Program-made: the position numbers and the translations under genes | From: Parundibacterium terreum | GTDB lineage: Bacteria > Pseudomonadota > Gammaproteobacteria > Burkholderiales > Burkholderiaceae_D | Assembly (NCBI RefSeq): GCF_014636315.1 | Contig: NZ_BMED01000005.1 | Coordinates: forward strand, 372,001-436,000 | DNA length: 64,000 nucleotides | Reading direction: 5' to 3' | Shown here: positions 9,003 to 18,420 of the stretch, one piece after another | Position numbering within the stretch: position 1 is the first letter of the stretch | How the letters are laid out: each line of letters starts with the position of its first letter | The notes under the pieces: model-generated | The model's database searches: none | Seen by the model: the letters and a program-made list of their open reading frames with translations, nothing else | What the model was told of the DNA's origin: nothing

Positions 9003-9040
9003 ATGTAAAAAGCCACGTCATAATGATGTGGCTTTTACAT
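9003..9040 (+). terminator. Terminator after phaB
   Basis: A long stem, ATGTAAAAAGCCAC paired with GTGGCTTTTACAT, follows phaB by about 20 bp and ends in a T-rich 3' arm. Confidence 0.8.
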
Positions 9041-9300
9041 GTTTGATCTATACTAAGCAGTAGAATTTCCTGACCGAAATAAAAGGATGCAATATCCTCC
9101 AATATGCGTGCATAATCGGCAGACAAATATATTAGAATTAAAAAAGGGACAAGCTGGTTAATTATTTGACATGCTTACCTACGCAGGTAAGAAAAGCAAA
9201 TGATTGCCGGTTTATTTGGATGGATTTGGCGTGACAGGCAAGCATCTCCGCGATTTGCCTGATCGACTCAAACGCTAGGATGTTATTAATTGAGAATTCG
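9041..9300 (+). promoter_or_regulatory. phaR upstream region with inverted repeat
   Basis: The gap between the phaB terminator and phaR contains a consensus -35 hexamer TTGACA (9166-9171). A perfect 7-bp inverted repeat CTTACCT-ACGC-AGGTAAG (9174-9191) starts 2 bp downstream of it. The only -10 candidate, TAAGAA at 9188, is weak. The repeat is placed like an operator, possibly for PhaR autoregulation; this is an inference. Confidence 0.4.
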
Positions 9301-9864
9301 ATGAATAGTGTAAAGAAAACGACACAGCACCTGATCAAGAAATATCCGAATCGCCGTTTGTACGATACGCAGACCAGTAGCTACATTACCCTGGTCGATG
9401 TAAAACAATTCGTTCTGGAAAATGATGATTTCGCTGTCATCGATGCGAAAACCAACGAAGACCTGACCCGCAGCATTTTGCTGCAGATCATTCTGGAAGA
9501 GGAAGCGGGCGGTGCGCCCATGTTCTCCAGCGTGGCACTGGCCCAGATCATTCGCTACTATGGCCATGCAATGCAGGGAATGATGGGGTCTTACCTGGAA
9601 AAAAATATCCAGGCCTTCATCGATATCCAGAACAAGCTGGCAGAGAACTCCAAGGGCGTGTACGAAGGCAAGCCTTTCAGCCCTGAAATGTGGGCCCAGT
9701 TCATGAGCGTGCAGGGACCGATGATGCAGGGCATGATGGGTAACTACATCGAACAAAGCAAGAACCTGTTTGTGCAGATGCAAGAGCAGATGCAGAGCCA
9801 GACCAAGAATATTTTCGGCGTATTTCCATTTGGCGCCGATGATAATAGCAATAAAAACAAGTAA
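9301..9864 (+). CDS. phaR: Polyhydroxyalkanoate synthesis repressor PhaR
   Basis: DNA- and PHB-binding repressor that links granule formation to expression of phasin and its own gene. Near the N-terminus is the PHB_acc_N DNA-binding segment, recognised by IKKYPNRRLYDTQTSSYITL. The PHB accumulation regulatory domain follows, with GAPMFSSVALAQIIRYYG. The C-terminus is Met/Gln-rich and probably binds the granule surface. I prefer the start at 9301 (187 residues), which has GAGA at proper spacing; the ATG at 9280 has its AGG directly adjacent. A strong terminator follows at 9940. Confidence 0.93.
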   Translation: MNSVKKTTQHLIKKYPNRRLYDTQTSSYITLVDVKQFVLENDDFAVIDAKTNEDLTRSILLQIILEEEAGGAPMFSSVALAQIIRYYGHAMQGMMGSYLEKNIQAFIDIQNKLAENSKGVYEGKPFSPEMWAQFMSVQGPMMQGMMGNYIEQSKNLFVQMQEQMQSQTKNIFGVFPFGADDNSNKNK

Positions 9865-9939
9865 CTTGTCTTAAGCTGCTGATTTTGCAGGAAATTTTCT
9901 GAAATAGGGCATTTCCGGGCAGCATGGCGACAGCATCAG

Positions 9940-9982
9940 GAGGTACAATAGCGGATTCGCTTTTGTACCTCTTTTTTCTTTT
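9940..9982 (+). terminator. Terminator after phaR, abutting the rimO start codon
   Basis: GAGGTACAA (9940-9948) pairs with TTGTACCTC (9963-9971) around an inner AGCG-GATT-CGCT hairpin. A T-rich tract runs up to the rimO ATG at 9983. It has every mark of an intrinsic terminator, yet it occupies the space where the rimO leader and ribosome-binding site should be. Confidence 0.8.
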
Positions 9983-11365
9983 ATGGCTATCGAACAAATT
10001 TCCAGGCTGTCCACCGGCGGCGCCACTCCCAAAGTTGGGTTCGTTTCACTGGGTTGCCCAAAAGCGCTTGTCGACTCCGAGCAAATCCTGACGCAACTGC
10101 GCGCAGAGGGCTACGACACAGCCAAGTCCTATGACGGCGCCGATCTGGTCATCGTCAATACCTGTGGCTTTATCGATGCAGCGGTGCAGGAGTCGTTGGA
10201 TGCGATCGGCGAAGCGCTGAGCGAAAACGGCAAGGTCATCGTGACCGGCTGCCTGGGCGCGAAGAAAGATGCCAGCGGCAACGACATCATCATGTCGGTG
10301 CATCCCAAGGTATTGGCCGTCACCGGTCCGCACGCGCTGGGCGAGGTGATGGATGCGGTGCATATCCATCTGCCTAAGCCGCATGAGCCGTTTATCGACC
10401 TGGTGCCGGCGCAAGGCGTTAAGCTGACGCCCAAGCACTTTGCCTACCTGAAAATTTCCGAAGGCTGCAACCATCGCTGCAGCTTCTGCATTATCCCTTC
10501 GATGCGCGGCGATCTGGTATCGCGCCCGATTGCGGACGTGATGCTGGAAGCCGAAAATCTGTTCAAAGCCGGCGTCAAGGAATTGCTGGTGATCTCGCAA
10601 GACACCAGCGCCTATGGTGTGGATGTTAAATTCCGCATGGGTTTCTGGAATGGCAAGCCGGTCAAGACACATATGACGCAACTGGTGGAAGCACTGGGAG
10701 GCCTGGCCAAACAATATGGCGCCTGGGTGCGTCTGCACTACGTCTATCCTTATCCGCACGTGGACCAGATCATCCCTATGATGGATGGCAATGTGCTGCC
10801 TTACCTGGACGTGCCTTTGCAGCATGCGCATCCTGCTGTGCTGAAACGCATGAAGCGTCCTGCCAGCGGCGAAAAAAATATCGAGCGTATCCGTGCATGG
10901 CGCGAAATGTGCCCTGACATCACGATACGTTCCACCTTCATCGCCGGCTTCCCTGGCGAAACGGAAGAAGAGTTTGAATACCTGCTGGACTTCCTGAAAG
11001 AAGCCGAGATCGACAGGCTGGGTTGTTTCGCCTATTCGCCGGTAGAAGGTGCCACGGCAAACGAACTGGAAAACCCGGTACCGGAAGAAGTGCGCGAAGA
11101 CCGTCGCCGCCGCGTGATGGAATTGCAGGAAGGTATTTCCAAGAAGCGCCTGCAAGCCAAGGTCGGCAAAACCCTGCGCGTGTTGATCGATTCTCTTGAC
11201 AGCAGTGGCGGTGTCGGCCGTACTTCTGCCGATGCGCCCGAAATCGATGGCGTGGTTTACGTGAAACCGCCGTATGAGCCTAACCGCAAGCTGAAGGTGG
11301 GCGAGTTTTTTGACGTCACCATTACCGCGGCTGATGCGCACGACCTGTGGGGCGAAGCCAATTGA
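9983..11365 (+). CDS. rimO: Ribosomal protein S12 methylthiotransferase RimO
   Basis: Radical-SAM enzyme that methylthiolates Asp88 of ribosomal protein S12. The 460-residue protein has an N-terminal UPF0004 domain with cluster cysteines in [18 protein letters not shown] and VTGCLG. The radical-SAM CxxxCxxC follows at Cys162, Cys166 and Cys169 ([10 protein letters not shown]), and a TRAM domain lies at the C-terminus. No Shine-Dalgarno is visible: the start codon follows a T-rich tract that ends the upstream terminator hairpin. A small exported-protein gene overlaps its 3' end. Confidence 0.95.
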   Translation: MAIEQISRLSTGGATPKVGFVSLGCPKALVDSEQILTQLRAEGYDTAKSYDGADLVIVNTCGFIDAAVQESLDAIGEALSENGKVIVTGCLGAKKDASGNDIIMSVHPKVLAVTGPHALGEVMDAVHIHLPKPHEPFIDLVPAQGVKLTPKHFAYLKISEGCNHRCSFCIIPSMRGDLVSRPIADVMLEAENLFKAGVKELLVISQDTSAYGVDVKFRMGFWNGKPVKTHMTQLVEALGGLAKQYGAWVRLHYVYPYPHVDQIIPMMDGNVLPYLDVPLQHAHPAVLKRMKRPASGEKNIERIRAWREMCPDITIRSTFIAGFPGETEEEFEYLLDFLKEAEIDRLGCFAYSPVEGATANELENPVPEEVREDRRRRVMELQEGISKKRLQAKVGKTLRVLIDSLDSSGGVGRTSADAPEIDGVVYVKPPYEPNRKLKVGEFFDVTITAADAHDLWGEAN

Positions 11366-11937
11366 TTCATCTGGATCGCGTACGTGCAGTAAATAATTTG
11401 TCTTTGATTGCCGGTAAAGCCTTGTCATTGGCAGCAATGGCTGTGGCGCTGTCGTCAGCGGCTGTCGCGCAACCGGTGGCGGCATCGGCTGCTGCCCCTG
11501 TTTCGGTCGCGCCTGCAACAGCCGCGGCAAATCCTTTTTCCGCTCCCATCGTGCTGCGGGGCAAGCTCGGCAGCGAAACAGTGCAGATGCGCCTGCAGCC
11601 CAAGGTCGAGGATGCAGACAGTGTGGAAGGCGATTACTTTGTCTTTGGCAAGGGCAGCAAGATCTTGCTGGCGGGCGAGGTGTCCGGTAATGCCGTGACG
11701 ATGGAAGAGTCGGAAGACGGCATTGATGTGTCCGGCCAGTGGGACGGCAAACTGGATGGCAAAATCTGGCGCGGTACCTGGACTTCAGACGACGGCTCTG
11801 TCAGCAAGGAGTTTGCGCTGGAAATCCAGGCTGCAACAGCATCTCCCAAACTCGCCAAGCCTGCAAAGCCGGCCAATGCGGCTAAATCCACGGCCGCGGC
11901 CAAATCTGGCGCCAACGCTAAAAAGTCGGCGCCCTAG
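11362..11937 (+). CDS. Exported protein of unknown function, Ala/Lys-rich tail
   Basis: About 191 residues. A signal peptide is likely, with charged RVRAVNN, then hydrophobic [16 protein letters not shown] and a probable cut after AVA-QP. The body (about 45-150) looks like a small beta-rich domain with repeated Gly-rich turns ([23 protein letters not shown]). The tail is Ala/Lys/Pro-rich, low complexity and probably disordered. The start is uncertain: TTG at 11362 or GTG at 11347 (overlapping rimO), and neither has a strong Shine-Dalgarno. It is probably co-transcribed with rimO. Family not recognised. Confidence 0.65.
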   Translation: MIHLDRVRAVNNLSLIAGKALSLAAMAVALSSAAVAQPVAASAAAPVSVAPATAAANPFSAPIVLRGKLGSETVQMRLQPKVEDADSVEGDYFVFGKGSKILLAGEVSGNAVTMEESEDGIDVSGQWDGKLDGKIWRGTWTSDDGSVSKEFALEIQAATASPKLAKPAKPANAAKSTAAAKSGANAKKSAP

Positions 11938-11978
11938 CTGCACTCCTGCGCTTGCCCTGTTACCATGCTAGATAGAAA

Positions 11979-12005
11979 GCAAAACTACGTTTTACGTAGT
12001 TTTGC
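11979..12005. terminator. Perfect 12-bp hairpin before the cystathionine lyase gene
   Basis: GCAAAACTACGT and its exact complement flank a 3-nt TTT loop. It follows the rimO-exported protein unit by about 40 bp and is probably its terminator, though the following sequence has no long T-tract. It overlaps the first possible start of the next frame, which supports a downstream start for that gene. Confidence 0.55.
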
Positions 12006-12049
12006 ATCCACCTCTATCTTTCTATTCCGGTTCAGCATGGCAGATCAGC

Positions 12050-13222
12050 ATGGCAAATAAGCTCCATATCAATACCTCCCTCATTCACAGCGACTATTCC
12101 GCGCCGGAAGACTTCGGTGCGCTGCAAACGGGAGTGCATCACGCTTCCACCGTGACCTTTCATAATGTAGCCGCAATGCGTTCGCGCAGTTGGCAGGACA
12201 AATCAGCCTATACCTATGGCCTGCACGGCACGCCCACGAGCTTTACCCTGGAAGCGCGCTTGGCAGAGATAGAGCAAGGCAAGTATTGCCTGCTGGCCCC
12301 AAGCGGCCTGGCGGCGATTGCGATGGTGAACCTCGCCTTGCTGCAATCCGGCGACGACGTGCTGTTGCCTGACAATGTGTACAACCCGAATCGTGAGCTG
12401 GGCGACTGGCTCAGCAAAAGCTTTGGCGTCAGCGCCCGCTATTACGATCCTCTGATAGGCGCCGGCATCGCCGGGCTGATACAGGACAACACGCGGCTGA
12501 TCTGGACTGAAGCCCCAGGTTCGGTCACGATGGAAGTGCCGGATATTCCTGCCATCTGTGCAGTTGCAAAGGCAAAGGGCATCCTGGTGGCGCTGGATAA
12601 TACCTGGGCAGCCGGGATTGCTTTTTCTGCGTTCGAGCACGGTGTGGACATCGTGATGCAAGCGCTGACCAAATATCAGTCCGGCGGGTCCGACGTGCTG
12701 ATGGGCGCCGTGATTACTCGCGACCAGGCGCTGAACTCCCGTTTGCAGGACGCTCATATGCGCCTGGGCATGGGGGTAGGCATGGACGATGTCTATCTGG
12801 TGCTGCGCAGCCTGTCTTCACTGAAGCTGCGCTTTGACGCGCACGACCAGAGTGCGAGAAAGATCGCTGCCTGGCTGCAGACGCGGCCGGAAATCAGCAA
12901 GGTCTTGCATCCGGCGCTGGCAGGCAGCCCTGGCCATGAACTGTGGCAGCGCGACTTCAGCGGCGCCGCCGGCCTGTTCTCTGTGCTGTTTGATCCTCGC
13001 TATACCGAAGCGCAGACGGACCGTTTTGTCGATACGCTGAAACTGTTCAAGATAGGATTCAGCTGGGGCGGTGCGCACAGCCTGTGCGTTCCCTATCGCA
13101 TCAAGCATATGCGCAAGAACTGGCCGCATGAAGGCATCCTGGTGCGCTTTAATATCGGCCTGGAAGACGCGGATGATTTGATAGCCGACATAGCGCGGGC
13201 TTTCGCGGCAATGGCAGGCTGA
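12050..13222 (+). CDS. metC: Cystathionine beta-lyase (MetC-type PLP enzyme)
   Basis: PLP enzyme of the Cys/Met metabolism family; it probably cleaves cystathionine to homocysteine, pyruvate and ammonia in methionine synthesis. The chosen start, MANKLHINTSL, gives 390 residues, normal for the family. An in-frame upstream start at 12002 lies inside a hairpin and is unlikely. The PLP lysine is Lys208 in ALTKYQSGGSD, with the usual VALDNTWAAG stretch ahead of it and TYGLHGTPTSFTLE near the N-terminus. Members of this fold vary in specificity (beta-lyase, gamma-lyase, gamma-synthase). The MetC assignment rests on overall motif pattern. Confidence 0.87.
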   Translation: MANKLHINTSLIHSDYSAPEDFGALQTGVHHASTVTFHNVAAMRSRSWQDKSAYTYGLHGTPTSFTLEARLAEIEQGKYCLLAPSGLAAIAMVNLALLQSGDDVLLPDNVYNPNRELGDWLSKSFGVSARYYDPLIGAGIAGLIQDNTRLIWTEAPGSVTMEVPDIPAICAVAKAKGILVALDNTWAAGIAFSAFEHGVDIVMQALTKYQSGGSDVLMGAVITRDQALNSRLQDAHMRLGMGVGMDDVYLVLRSLSSLKLRFDAHDQSARKIAAWLQTRPEISKVLHPALAGSPGHELWQRDFSGAAGLFSVLFDPRYTEAQTDRFVDTLKLFKIGFSWGGAHSLCVPYRIKHMRKNWPHEGILVRFNIGLEDADDLIADIARAFAAMAG

Positions 13223-13255
13223 TTTGCTGATCGTCGCTAAAAATTGGGAGGGAAT

Positions 13256-13681
13256 ATGATCGAGTGGAATCGGGAGCGGAAGCTGCGGGGCTACTGGTTG
13301 GCGCTAGCGGCGCTCTTGTTCAGTTCATCCTTCATGTCCAATGCAATGGCTGCCCGCTCGCCTTGCGTGGGGACCTTCTCCAATCTGGCGATCAATCCGG
13401 TCGGAGGGGAGTTCAGTGGCATGGAAGTGCGCGTCGTGCAGACCGATATCGGCTTTCGCGGCACGGTGCAGATCGCCCAAGGCGGCGCCGGGATACTGTT
13501 GCTGGTGGATTTAGAATGCGATGGCAAGGAGGTCAGCTTTCATTTGCCGGCAACCAATACCGATATGCACGGAAAATTTACGGGACTGGTCAATAGCGAA
13601 AATTTAAAAGGCGAGATCGCTTACGATGACAAGAGAGTCGCGCGCGTCTTTTTGCAGCGGCGCAAGAGCTATTGGGACTGA
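13256..13681 (+). CDS. Exported protein of unknown function
   Basis: 141 residues starting at ATG 13256, which has a strong GGGAGGG Shine-Dalgarno 3-9 bases upstream. The N-terminus is a signal peptide: WNRERKLRG, hydrophobic YWLALAALLFSSSFMSNAMA, probable cut after AMA. The mature part carries two Cys (ARSPCVGTF and DLECDG) that could pair in the periplasm, and looks beta-rich. Family not recognised. It ends at a bidirectional terminator facing acnA. Confidence 0.65.
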   Translation: MIEWNRERKLRGYWLALAALLFSSSFMSNAMAARSPCVGTFSNLAINPVGGEFSGMEVRVVQTDIGFRGTVQIAQGGAGILLLVDLECDGKEVSFHLPATNTDMHGKFTGLVNSENLKGEIAYDDKRVARVFLQRRKSYWD

Positions 13682-13738
13682 TCACTCTCTGATTGAAGCC
13701 GCCCTGATGTGGTGGCCAGGCTGCTGTGCCTGATAATT

Positions 13739-13783
13739 AAAAAGGGCTGGATTCCATAAGAATTCAGCCCTTTCTTGTTTTCT
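13739..13783. terminator. Bidirectional terminator between exported protein gene and acnA
   Basis: AAAGGGCTGGATTC (13741-13754) pairs with GAATTCAGCCCTTT (13760-13773) with one internal mismatch, followed by a T-rich run. On the minus strand the hairpin is followed by TTAATTATC, so it also suits acnA. Confidence 0.8.
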
Positions 13784-13823
13784 TCAGGCCTGGTTGCCCG
13801 GGCCTGAAGAAGTTTGCTCTTGC

Positions 13824-16544
13824 TTACGCAGCCAGCAATTGACGCAATACGAATGGCAGGATGCCGCCGTGTTTGTAGTAGTCGACTTCGATTGGTGTAT
13901 CGATGCGCAACAGTACTTTCACTTCCTGTTTCTTGCCGTCGGCACGAGTGATCACCAGAGTCACTTCTTGCTGTGGCTTGATGTCGTCTTCGATACCTTT
14001 CAGGTCGAAAGTTTCATTGCCTGTGATGCCCAGGGTCTGAACGCTGTCTGTGCCCAGGAATTGCAGGGGCAAGACGCCCATGCCGACCAGGTTGGAGCGG
14101 TGGATACGTTCGAAGGAGCGTGCGATCACTGCTTTGACGCCCAGCAATTGCGTACCTTTTGCTGCCCAGTCACGGGAGGAGCCTGTACCGTATTCTTCGC
14201 CGCCGAAGATCATGGTTGGCACGCCGTCAGCAACATATTTCATCGCTGCATCGTAGATGGACATCTCTTCACCGCTTGGCTGGTGAATCGTGATGCCGCC
14301 TTCTACGCGGGAACCGTCGATCTTCGCTGGAATCATCAGGTTTTTGATACGCACATTGGCGAAAGTGCCGCGCATCATGATCTCGTGATTGCCACGACGT
14401 GAACCGTAGGAGTTGAAGTCCGCTTTCAGTACGCCGTTTTCCTGCAGCCATTTACCGGCTGGGCTGGATTCCTTGATTGCGCCGGCAGGGGAGATGTGAT
14501 CGGTTGTGATCGAATCACCGAATACGCCCAGTGCGCGTGCTGCGGAGATGCCTGTTGCCGCTGCTTTTGGCTCCATTGTGAAGTCAGCAAAGAATGGTGG
14601 CTCAGCGATGTAAGTGGATTTAGGCCAGTTGTAGACCTGGCCTTCAGCCACGCCTTTGATGCCTTCCCACAGCTTGCCTGGGGCACCTTTGACGTCAGCG
14701 TAGTTGTCCTTGAAGGTTTTGGAGTTCATCGCGAACTTCATCAGCTTGGAGATTTCTGCGCTGGTAGGCCAGATGTCGCCCAGGAAGATGTCCTTGCCTT
14801 TGACGCGGCCAACAGGCTGGGTCATCAGGTCCACTGTCATGTTGCCGGCGATAGCGTAAGCAACAACCAATGGTGGGGATGCCAGGAAGTTGGAACGAAT
14901 GTTCGGATGGATACGTGCTTCAAAGTTGCGGTTGCCGGACAATACAGCGGAAGCCACGATGTCATTGGAGACGATCGCTTCGTTCATTGCTGGTGTCAGG
15001 TCGCCTGCGTTACCGATACAGGTGGTGCAGCCGTAGGCAGTCACGCCGAAGCCGAGTTTTTCCATGTATGGCAGCAAACCGGCCGCTTCCAGGTACTTGG
15101 TCACAACGCGGGATCCAGGAGCCAGCGAAGTTTTGATATGCGGAGATACCTTCAGGCCGGCTTCCACCGCTTTTTTGCACAGCAGGCCAGCGGCCAGCAA
15201 TACGCTAGGATTGGATGTGTTGGTGCAGGAAGTGATCGCTGCAATCAGTACATCGCCGTTTTTGACTTTGACGCCGTCGGTATTGGTGTACTGCGCATCC
15301 AGGTCTTCCACTTTCTTGTTGAAACCGTTTTCAGCAGTAGGCTTGCTGAACAGGTCTGCAAAAGTAGAGCGCACGTTGCCGATTTCGATACGATCCTGAG
15401 GGCGTTTCGGGCCAGCCAGGGACGGTGCTACGGAGTCCAGGCTCAGGGATACTTCTGTCGTGTAATCGATTTCGCCGGCCTTTGGAATGCCGAACATTTT
15501 TTGCGCTTTGAAATAGGATTCGAATGCGGCGATTTCTGCCTTGGTACGGCCTGTGCCTTCGAAGTAGTCGATAGTTGCTTCATCAACCGGGAAGAAGCCC
15601 ATGGTCGCGCCGTATTCCGGAGCCATGTTGGCGATGGTTGCGCGGTCTGTCAGCGTCAGCGAGCGTGTGCCTTCGCCGAAGAATTCAACAAACTTGCCTA
15701 CCACTTTTGCTTTACGCAGCAATTCAGTGATGGTCAGTACCAGATCGGTTGCTGTCACGCCTTCACGCAATTGGCCGGTCAGGTGTACGCCGACAACGTC
15801 AGGTGTCAGGAAGTAAACCGGTTGGCCCAGCATACCTGCTTCCGCTTCAATACCGCCCACGCCCCAGCCGACTACGCCGATACCGTTGATCATGGTGGTA
15901 TGGGAATCGGTACCTACCAGAGTATCTGGGTAGTACACTTCATCTTTACCGTCTTTCATTTTGTGTACGCCGCGCGCCAGGTATTCCAGATTGACCTGGT
16001 GGACGATACCGAAGCCTGGAGGAACCACGCCGAAAGTATCAAATGCCTGCATACCCCATTTCATGAACTGGTAACGTTCATTGTTACGGGAGAATTCCAG
16101 CTTCATGTTCAGGTCCAGCGCTTTTTTCTCGCGGAAGTGATCGATCTGCACGGAGTGATCTACCACCAGATCCACTGGAACCAGCGGTTCGATATTCTTT
16201 GGCTTCTTGCCCATTTTAGCGGCAACGTTACGCATTGCGGCCAGATCGGCCAGCAGTGGAACGCCGGTAAAATCTTGCAGCACTACGCGGGAAACCACGA
16301 ATGGGATTTCGTCGGTACGGGCTGCGGTCGCGCCCCAGCTTGCCAGTTGCTTGACATGTTCTTCGGTGACTTTTTTGCCGTCGCAGTTACGCAGAACGGA
16401 TTCCAGTACGATACGAATAGAAACCGGCAAACGAGAAATATTGATGCCCAGTTTTTTTTCCAGTGCAGGCAAAGAATAGAACTTGCCTGTTTTTGTATCT
16501 GAAATTTTGAAATCTTTCAGGGTTTTAAATGCATCTTGGCTCAT
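13824..16544 (-). CDS. acnA: Aconitate hydratase AcnA
   Basis: Interconverts citrate and isocitrate in the TCA cycle through a [4Fe-4S] cluster. The 906-residue length fits the AcnA/IRP1 type. The cluster cysteines are seen in [10 protein letters not shown] and [10 protein letters not shown]. Substrate-binding SRDWAAKGT and [20 protein letters not shown] are present. An AAGGAA Shine-Dalgarno precedes the ATG. It is the first gene of the TCA supercluster, on the same strand as the citE-like gene and mdh but separated from them by a small exported-protein gene. Confidence 0.97.
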   Translation of the reverse strand: MSQDAFKTLKDFKISDTKTGKFYSLPALEKKLGINISRLPVSIRIVLESVLRNCDGKKVTEEHVKQLASWGATAARTDEIPFVVSRVVLQDFTGVPLLADLAAMRNVAAKMGKKPKNIEPLVPVDLVVDHSVQIDHFREKKALDLNMKLEFSRNNERYQFMKWGMQAFDTFGVVPPGFGIVHQVNLEYLARGVHKMKDGKDEVYYPDTLVGTDSHTTMINGIGVVGWGVGGIEAEAGMLGQPVYFLTPDVVGVHLTGQLREGVTATDLVLTITELLRKAKVVGKFVEFFGEGTRSLTLTDRATIANMAPEYGATMGFFPVDEATIDYFEGTGRTKAEIAAFESYFKAQKMFGIPKAGEIDYTTEVSLSLDSVAPSLAGPKRPQDRIEIGNVRSTFADLFSKPTAENGFNKKVEDLDAQYTNTDGVKVKNGDVLIAAITSCTNTSNPSVLLAAGLLCKKAVEAGLKVSPHIKTSLAPGSRVVTKYLEAAGLLPYMEKLGFGVTAYGCTTCIGNAGDLTPAMNEAIVSNDIVASAVLSGNRNFEARIHPNIRSNFLASPPLVVAYAIAGNMTVDLMTQPVGRVKGKDIFLGDIWPTSAEISKLMKFAMNSKTFKDNYADVKGAPGKLWEGIKGVAEGQVYNWPKSTYIAEPPFFADFTMEPKAAATGISAARALGVFGDSITTDHISPAGAIKESSPAGKWLQENGVLKADFNSYGSRRGNHEIMMRGTFANVRIKNLMIPAKIDGSRVEGGITIHQPSGEEMSIYDAAMKYVADGVPTMIFGGEEYGTGSSRDWAAKGTQLLGVKAVIARSFERIHRSNLVGMGVLPLQFLGTDSVQTLGITGNETFDLKGIEDDIKPQQEVTLVITRADGKKQEVKVLLRIDTPIEVDYYKHGGILPFVLRQLLAA

Positions 16545-16690
16545 GGCTGTTCCTTATTATACAAATCGATGATCGAAAAACATGCTTACTACTAATGTAA
16601 ATACTATTGTGAAGCGGATTGAAACCTAAATTCACTACTTCATTCACTACTTCAAATTCTCAAAAAACTTAACATCACGCCGGTACAAAT

Positions 16691-17206
16691 TTACTGAATG
16701 ACCTGCTTTACTGCCGCCGGTGCGGTGGCTGTCACAGTGGTTTCTGCCTTCACTTGCGAAACGACTTCCGGGGTCTTGCATTCATTGGCTAACTGCTGGC
16801 CGCGGATGGAATCCAGCAACATGCCTTTGGCAGGGATGCCTATCCAGACCAGACCGGCTTTTTTGTTTTCAAAGCGTTTGGCGCCGGTTGTGGTATCAAC
16901 GCGGGTCAGGCGATACAGGCGTTTTTTCCAGCGCATGGCAACATGCATCTCGTCATCCACATTGGTGTACAGGGTGATGAAATTGCCCAGTTCGCACTTG
17001 TATTCATAGGTCACGCTCTGGCCGACATCCGGCTCCATATCGTCCTCATCCTGTACTGCCGGGGTTTCCGCTGGTTTTGCCGCTTTTGTCTTGGCTTTTG
17101 CTGCCGGCTTGGCCTTGGTGGTGGTCTGTGCAAAGGCTGTTGCCTGCATGCCTGTTGCTGCTGAAGCTACTACCAGGCAAGCCAATAATTTGTAAATCAA
17201 TTTCAC
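16691..17206 (-). CDS. Exported protein with MliC-like (lysozyme inhibitor) domain
   Basis: I start it at the GTG 17206, which follows GAGGAGAAAGTA; the longer open frame has no better signal. That gives 171 residues with a signal peptide (KLIYKLLACLVVASAATGMQATAFA). A Lys/Ala/Pro-rich linker follows, then a domain of about 85 residues. The domain resembles the MliC/PliC fold: YEYKCELGN with the first Cys, a TGAKRFEN segment matching the family SGARY element, a hydrophobic AGLVWIGIPAKG, and a second Cys in NECKTP. MliC proteins inhibit C-type lysozyme in the periplasm. The match is by pattern only, so the function is tentative. Confidence 0.6.
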   Translation of the reverse strand: MKLIYKLLACLVVASAATGMQATAFAQTTTKAKPAAKAKTKAAKPAETPAVQDEDDMEPDVGQSVTYEYKCELGNFITLYTNVDDEMHVAMRWKKRLYRLTRVDTTTGAKRFENKKAGLVWIGIPAKGMLLDSIRGQQLANECKTPEVVSQVKAETTVTATAPAAVKQVIQ

Positions 17207-17301
17207 TACTTTCTCCTCAAAACCTTTGTCAGGCATTTACCATGTCATGCAATAGGATGCTATTGCAGCGTCTTCATTAGCGTGGCGCTTCAAGTGCGCA
17301 C

Positions 17302-18273
17302 TTATAATAATTTCAGTGCCGCTTCCGGCAGTTGAATCTGGCTTAAATGGGCACGTTTCAGCAGCGACCAGAAATAGCGGTAGCTGGCCCTGTCATGCAG
17401 GCGGCCGTTAATTTGCACCGGTCCCCAGTTTTCTTGCTGGGCGCTGCTTAGTATTGTCACTGCTTCGTTAATCTCGGCGCTTCTTGGCGACAAGGCCTTA
17501 ACGATGGGTTTGATCTGGTCCGGGTGGATGCTCCACATACGGGTGTAGCCGCATTCGAGCAGCGCGCGTGTCGCGTCTCCCGCAACAACGGCGGTGTCCT
17601 TGATTTCTGTCGTCACATTATGTGACGGTATCTTGCCATAACGGTGGCATGCGGCAGCGATTTCCAGCTTGGCGCGCATGACCAGCGGGTGGCTGAATTG
17701 TCCCGGCGAACGCATGGCAGTGGAGGGGATTGCTCCATTGTGCGCGGAAACAAAATCCATGACGCCAAAAGACAGGCACTGCACTTGTGGCAATGCGGCG
17801 ATCTGCTGCACTTCGGCCAGCGCGTTATGCGTCTCTATCAGTACGTGTACAGGCAGGGTATCGCGGCCGGCAAATTCGGCATGCGCATTGATCCTGGCGA
17901 TGGCTTTGGTAACTTGCGCCGCGCTTTCTACCTTGGGCAATACGATATAGGCCAGTTTGGCAGCTGCGGCTGTCAGGATCAGGGAGAGATCTTGTTCAAA
18001 AAACGGGCTCTCAATATCGTGCACCCGCACGCCGATGCGATTGAAGGTGTTCTGTTCCGAATTGATCAGCGAAGCAACCAGTGTTGCATGCTCGGCTTCA
18101 TTGCCGGCAGCGGCGCCGTCTTCGCAATCAAACGTGATGTCAAATATGGCGGCCAGGTCGTTCTGTAATTCCATGGACTTGCGCATCAGTTTTTCCGAAC
18201 CGGCATAGTGGTCGCAGACCGGTAGAAATACCGGCTGTAACTGGTCCTGGAATAACACGGTGGAAGGATGCAT
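17302..18273 (-). CDS. HpcH/HpaI aldolase family protein, CitE-like
   Basis: A 323-residue TIM-barrel protein of the CitE/malyl-CoA lyase group, which cleave or form C-C bonds of CoA thioesters with a metal. Visible elements are the acidic metal site in FDITFDCEDGAAAGNEAEH, IVLPKVESAAQV, the metal-binding VHVLIETHNALAEVQQIA and MWSIHPDQIKPI. The substrate cannot be read from sequence: citryl-CoA, malyl-CoA or methylmalyl-CoA are all possible. No citD or citF is nearby, so a full citrate lyase is unlikely. It lies downstream of mdh on the same strand, with a hairpin between. Confidence 0.85.
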   Translation of the reverse strand: MHPSTVLFQDQLQPVFLPVCDHYAGSEKLMRKSMELQNDLAAIFDITFDCEDGAAAGNEAEHATLVASLINSEQNTFNRIGVRVHDIESPFFEQDLSLILTAAAAKLAYIVLPKVESAAQVTKAIARINAHAEFAGRDTLPVHVLIETHNALAEVQQIAALPQVQCLSFGVMDFVSAHNGAIPSTAMRSPGQFSHPLVMRAKLEIAAACHRYGKIPSHNVTTEIKDTAVVAGDATRALLECGYTRMWSIHPDQIKPIVKALSPRSAEINEAVTILSSAQQENWGPVQINGRLHDRASYRYFWSLLKRAHLSQIQLPEAALKLL

Positions 18274-18367
18274 CAGTCGTTTATCTGGTGGTGATGGTGG
18301 TGAATACGGTGAAATATGGCCTGAGTCGCAGATGGAGCTTGTGTCAAATACGCATGCTTAAAAATTC

Positions 18368-18408
18368 GGCGGATATGCTTTCATGCAGCGCATGCAAGCA
18401 TATCCGCC
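18368..18408. terminator. Hairpin downstream of mdh
   Basis: A perfect 13-bp stem, GGCGGATATGCTT/AAGCATATCCGCC, lies 13 bp past the mdh stop. On the minus strand it is followed by GAATTTTTAAG, so it fits an intrinsic terminator or 3' stabiliser between mdh and the citE-like gene. Confidence 0.75.
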
Positions 18409-18420
18409 TTTTGCTGGAGC

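Noticed and set aside
14496-16502. 668-codon open frame antisense to acnA
   Set aside because: Composition is rich in Cys, His, Phe and Gln with no motif; acnA on the other strand is certain.
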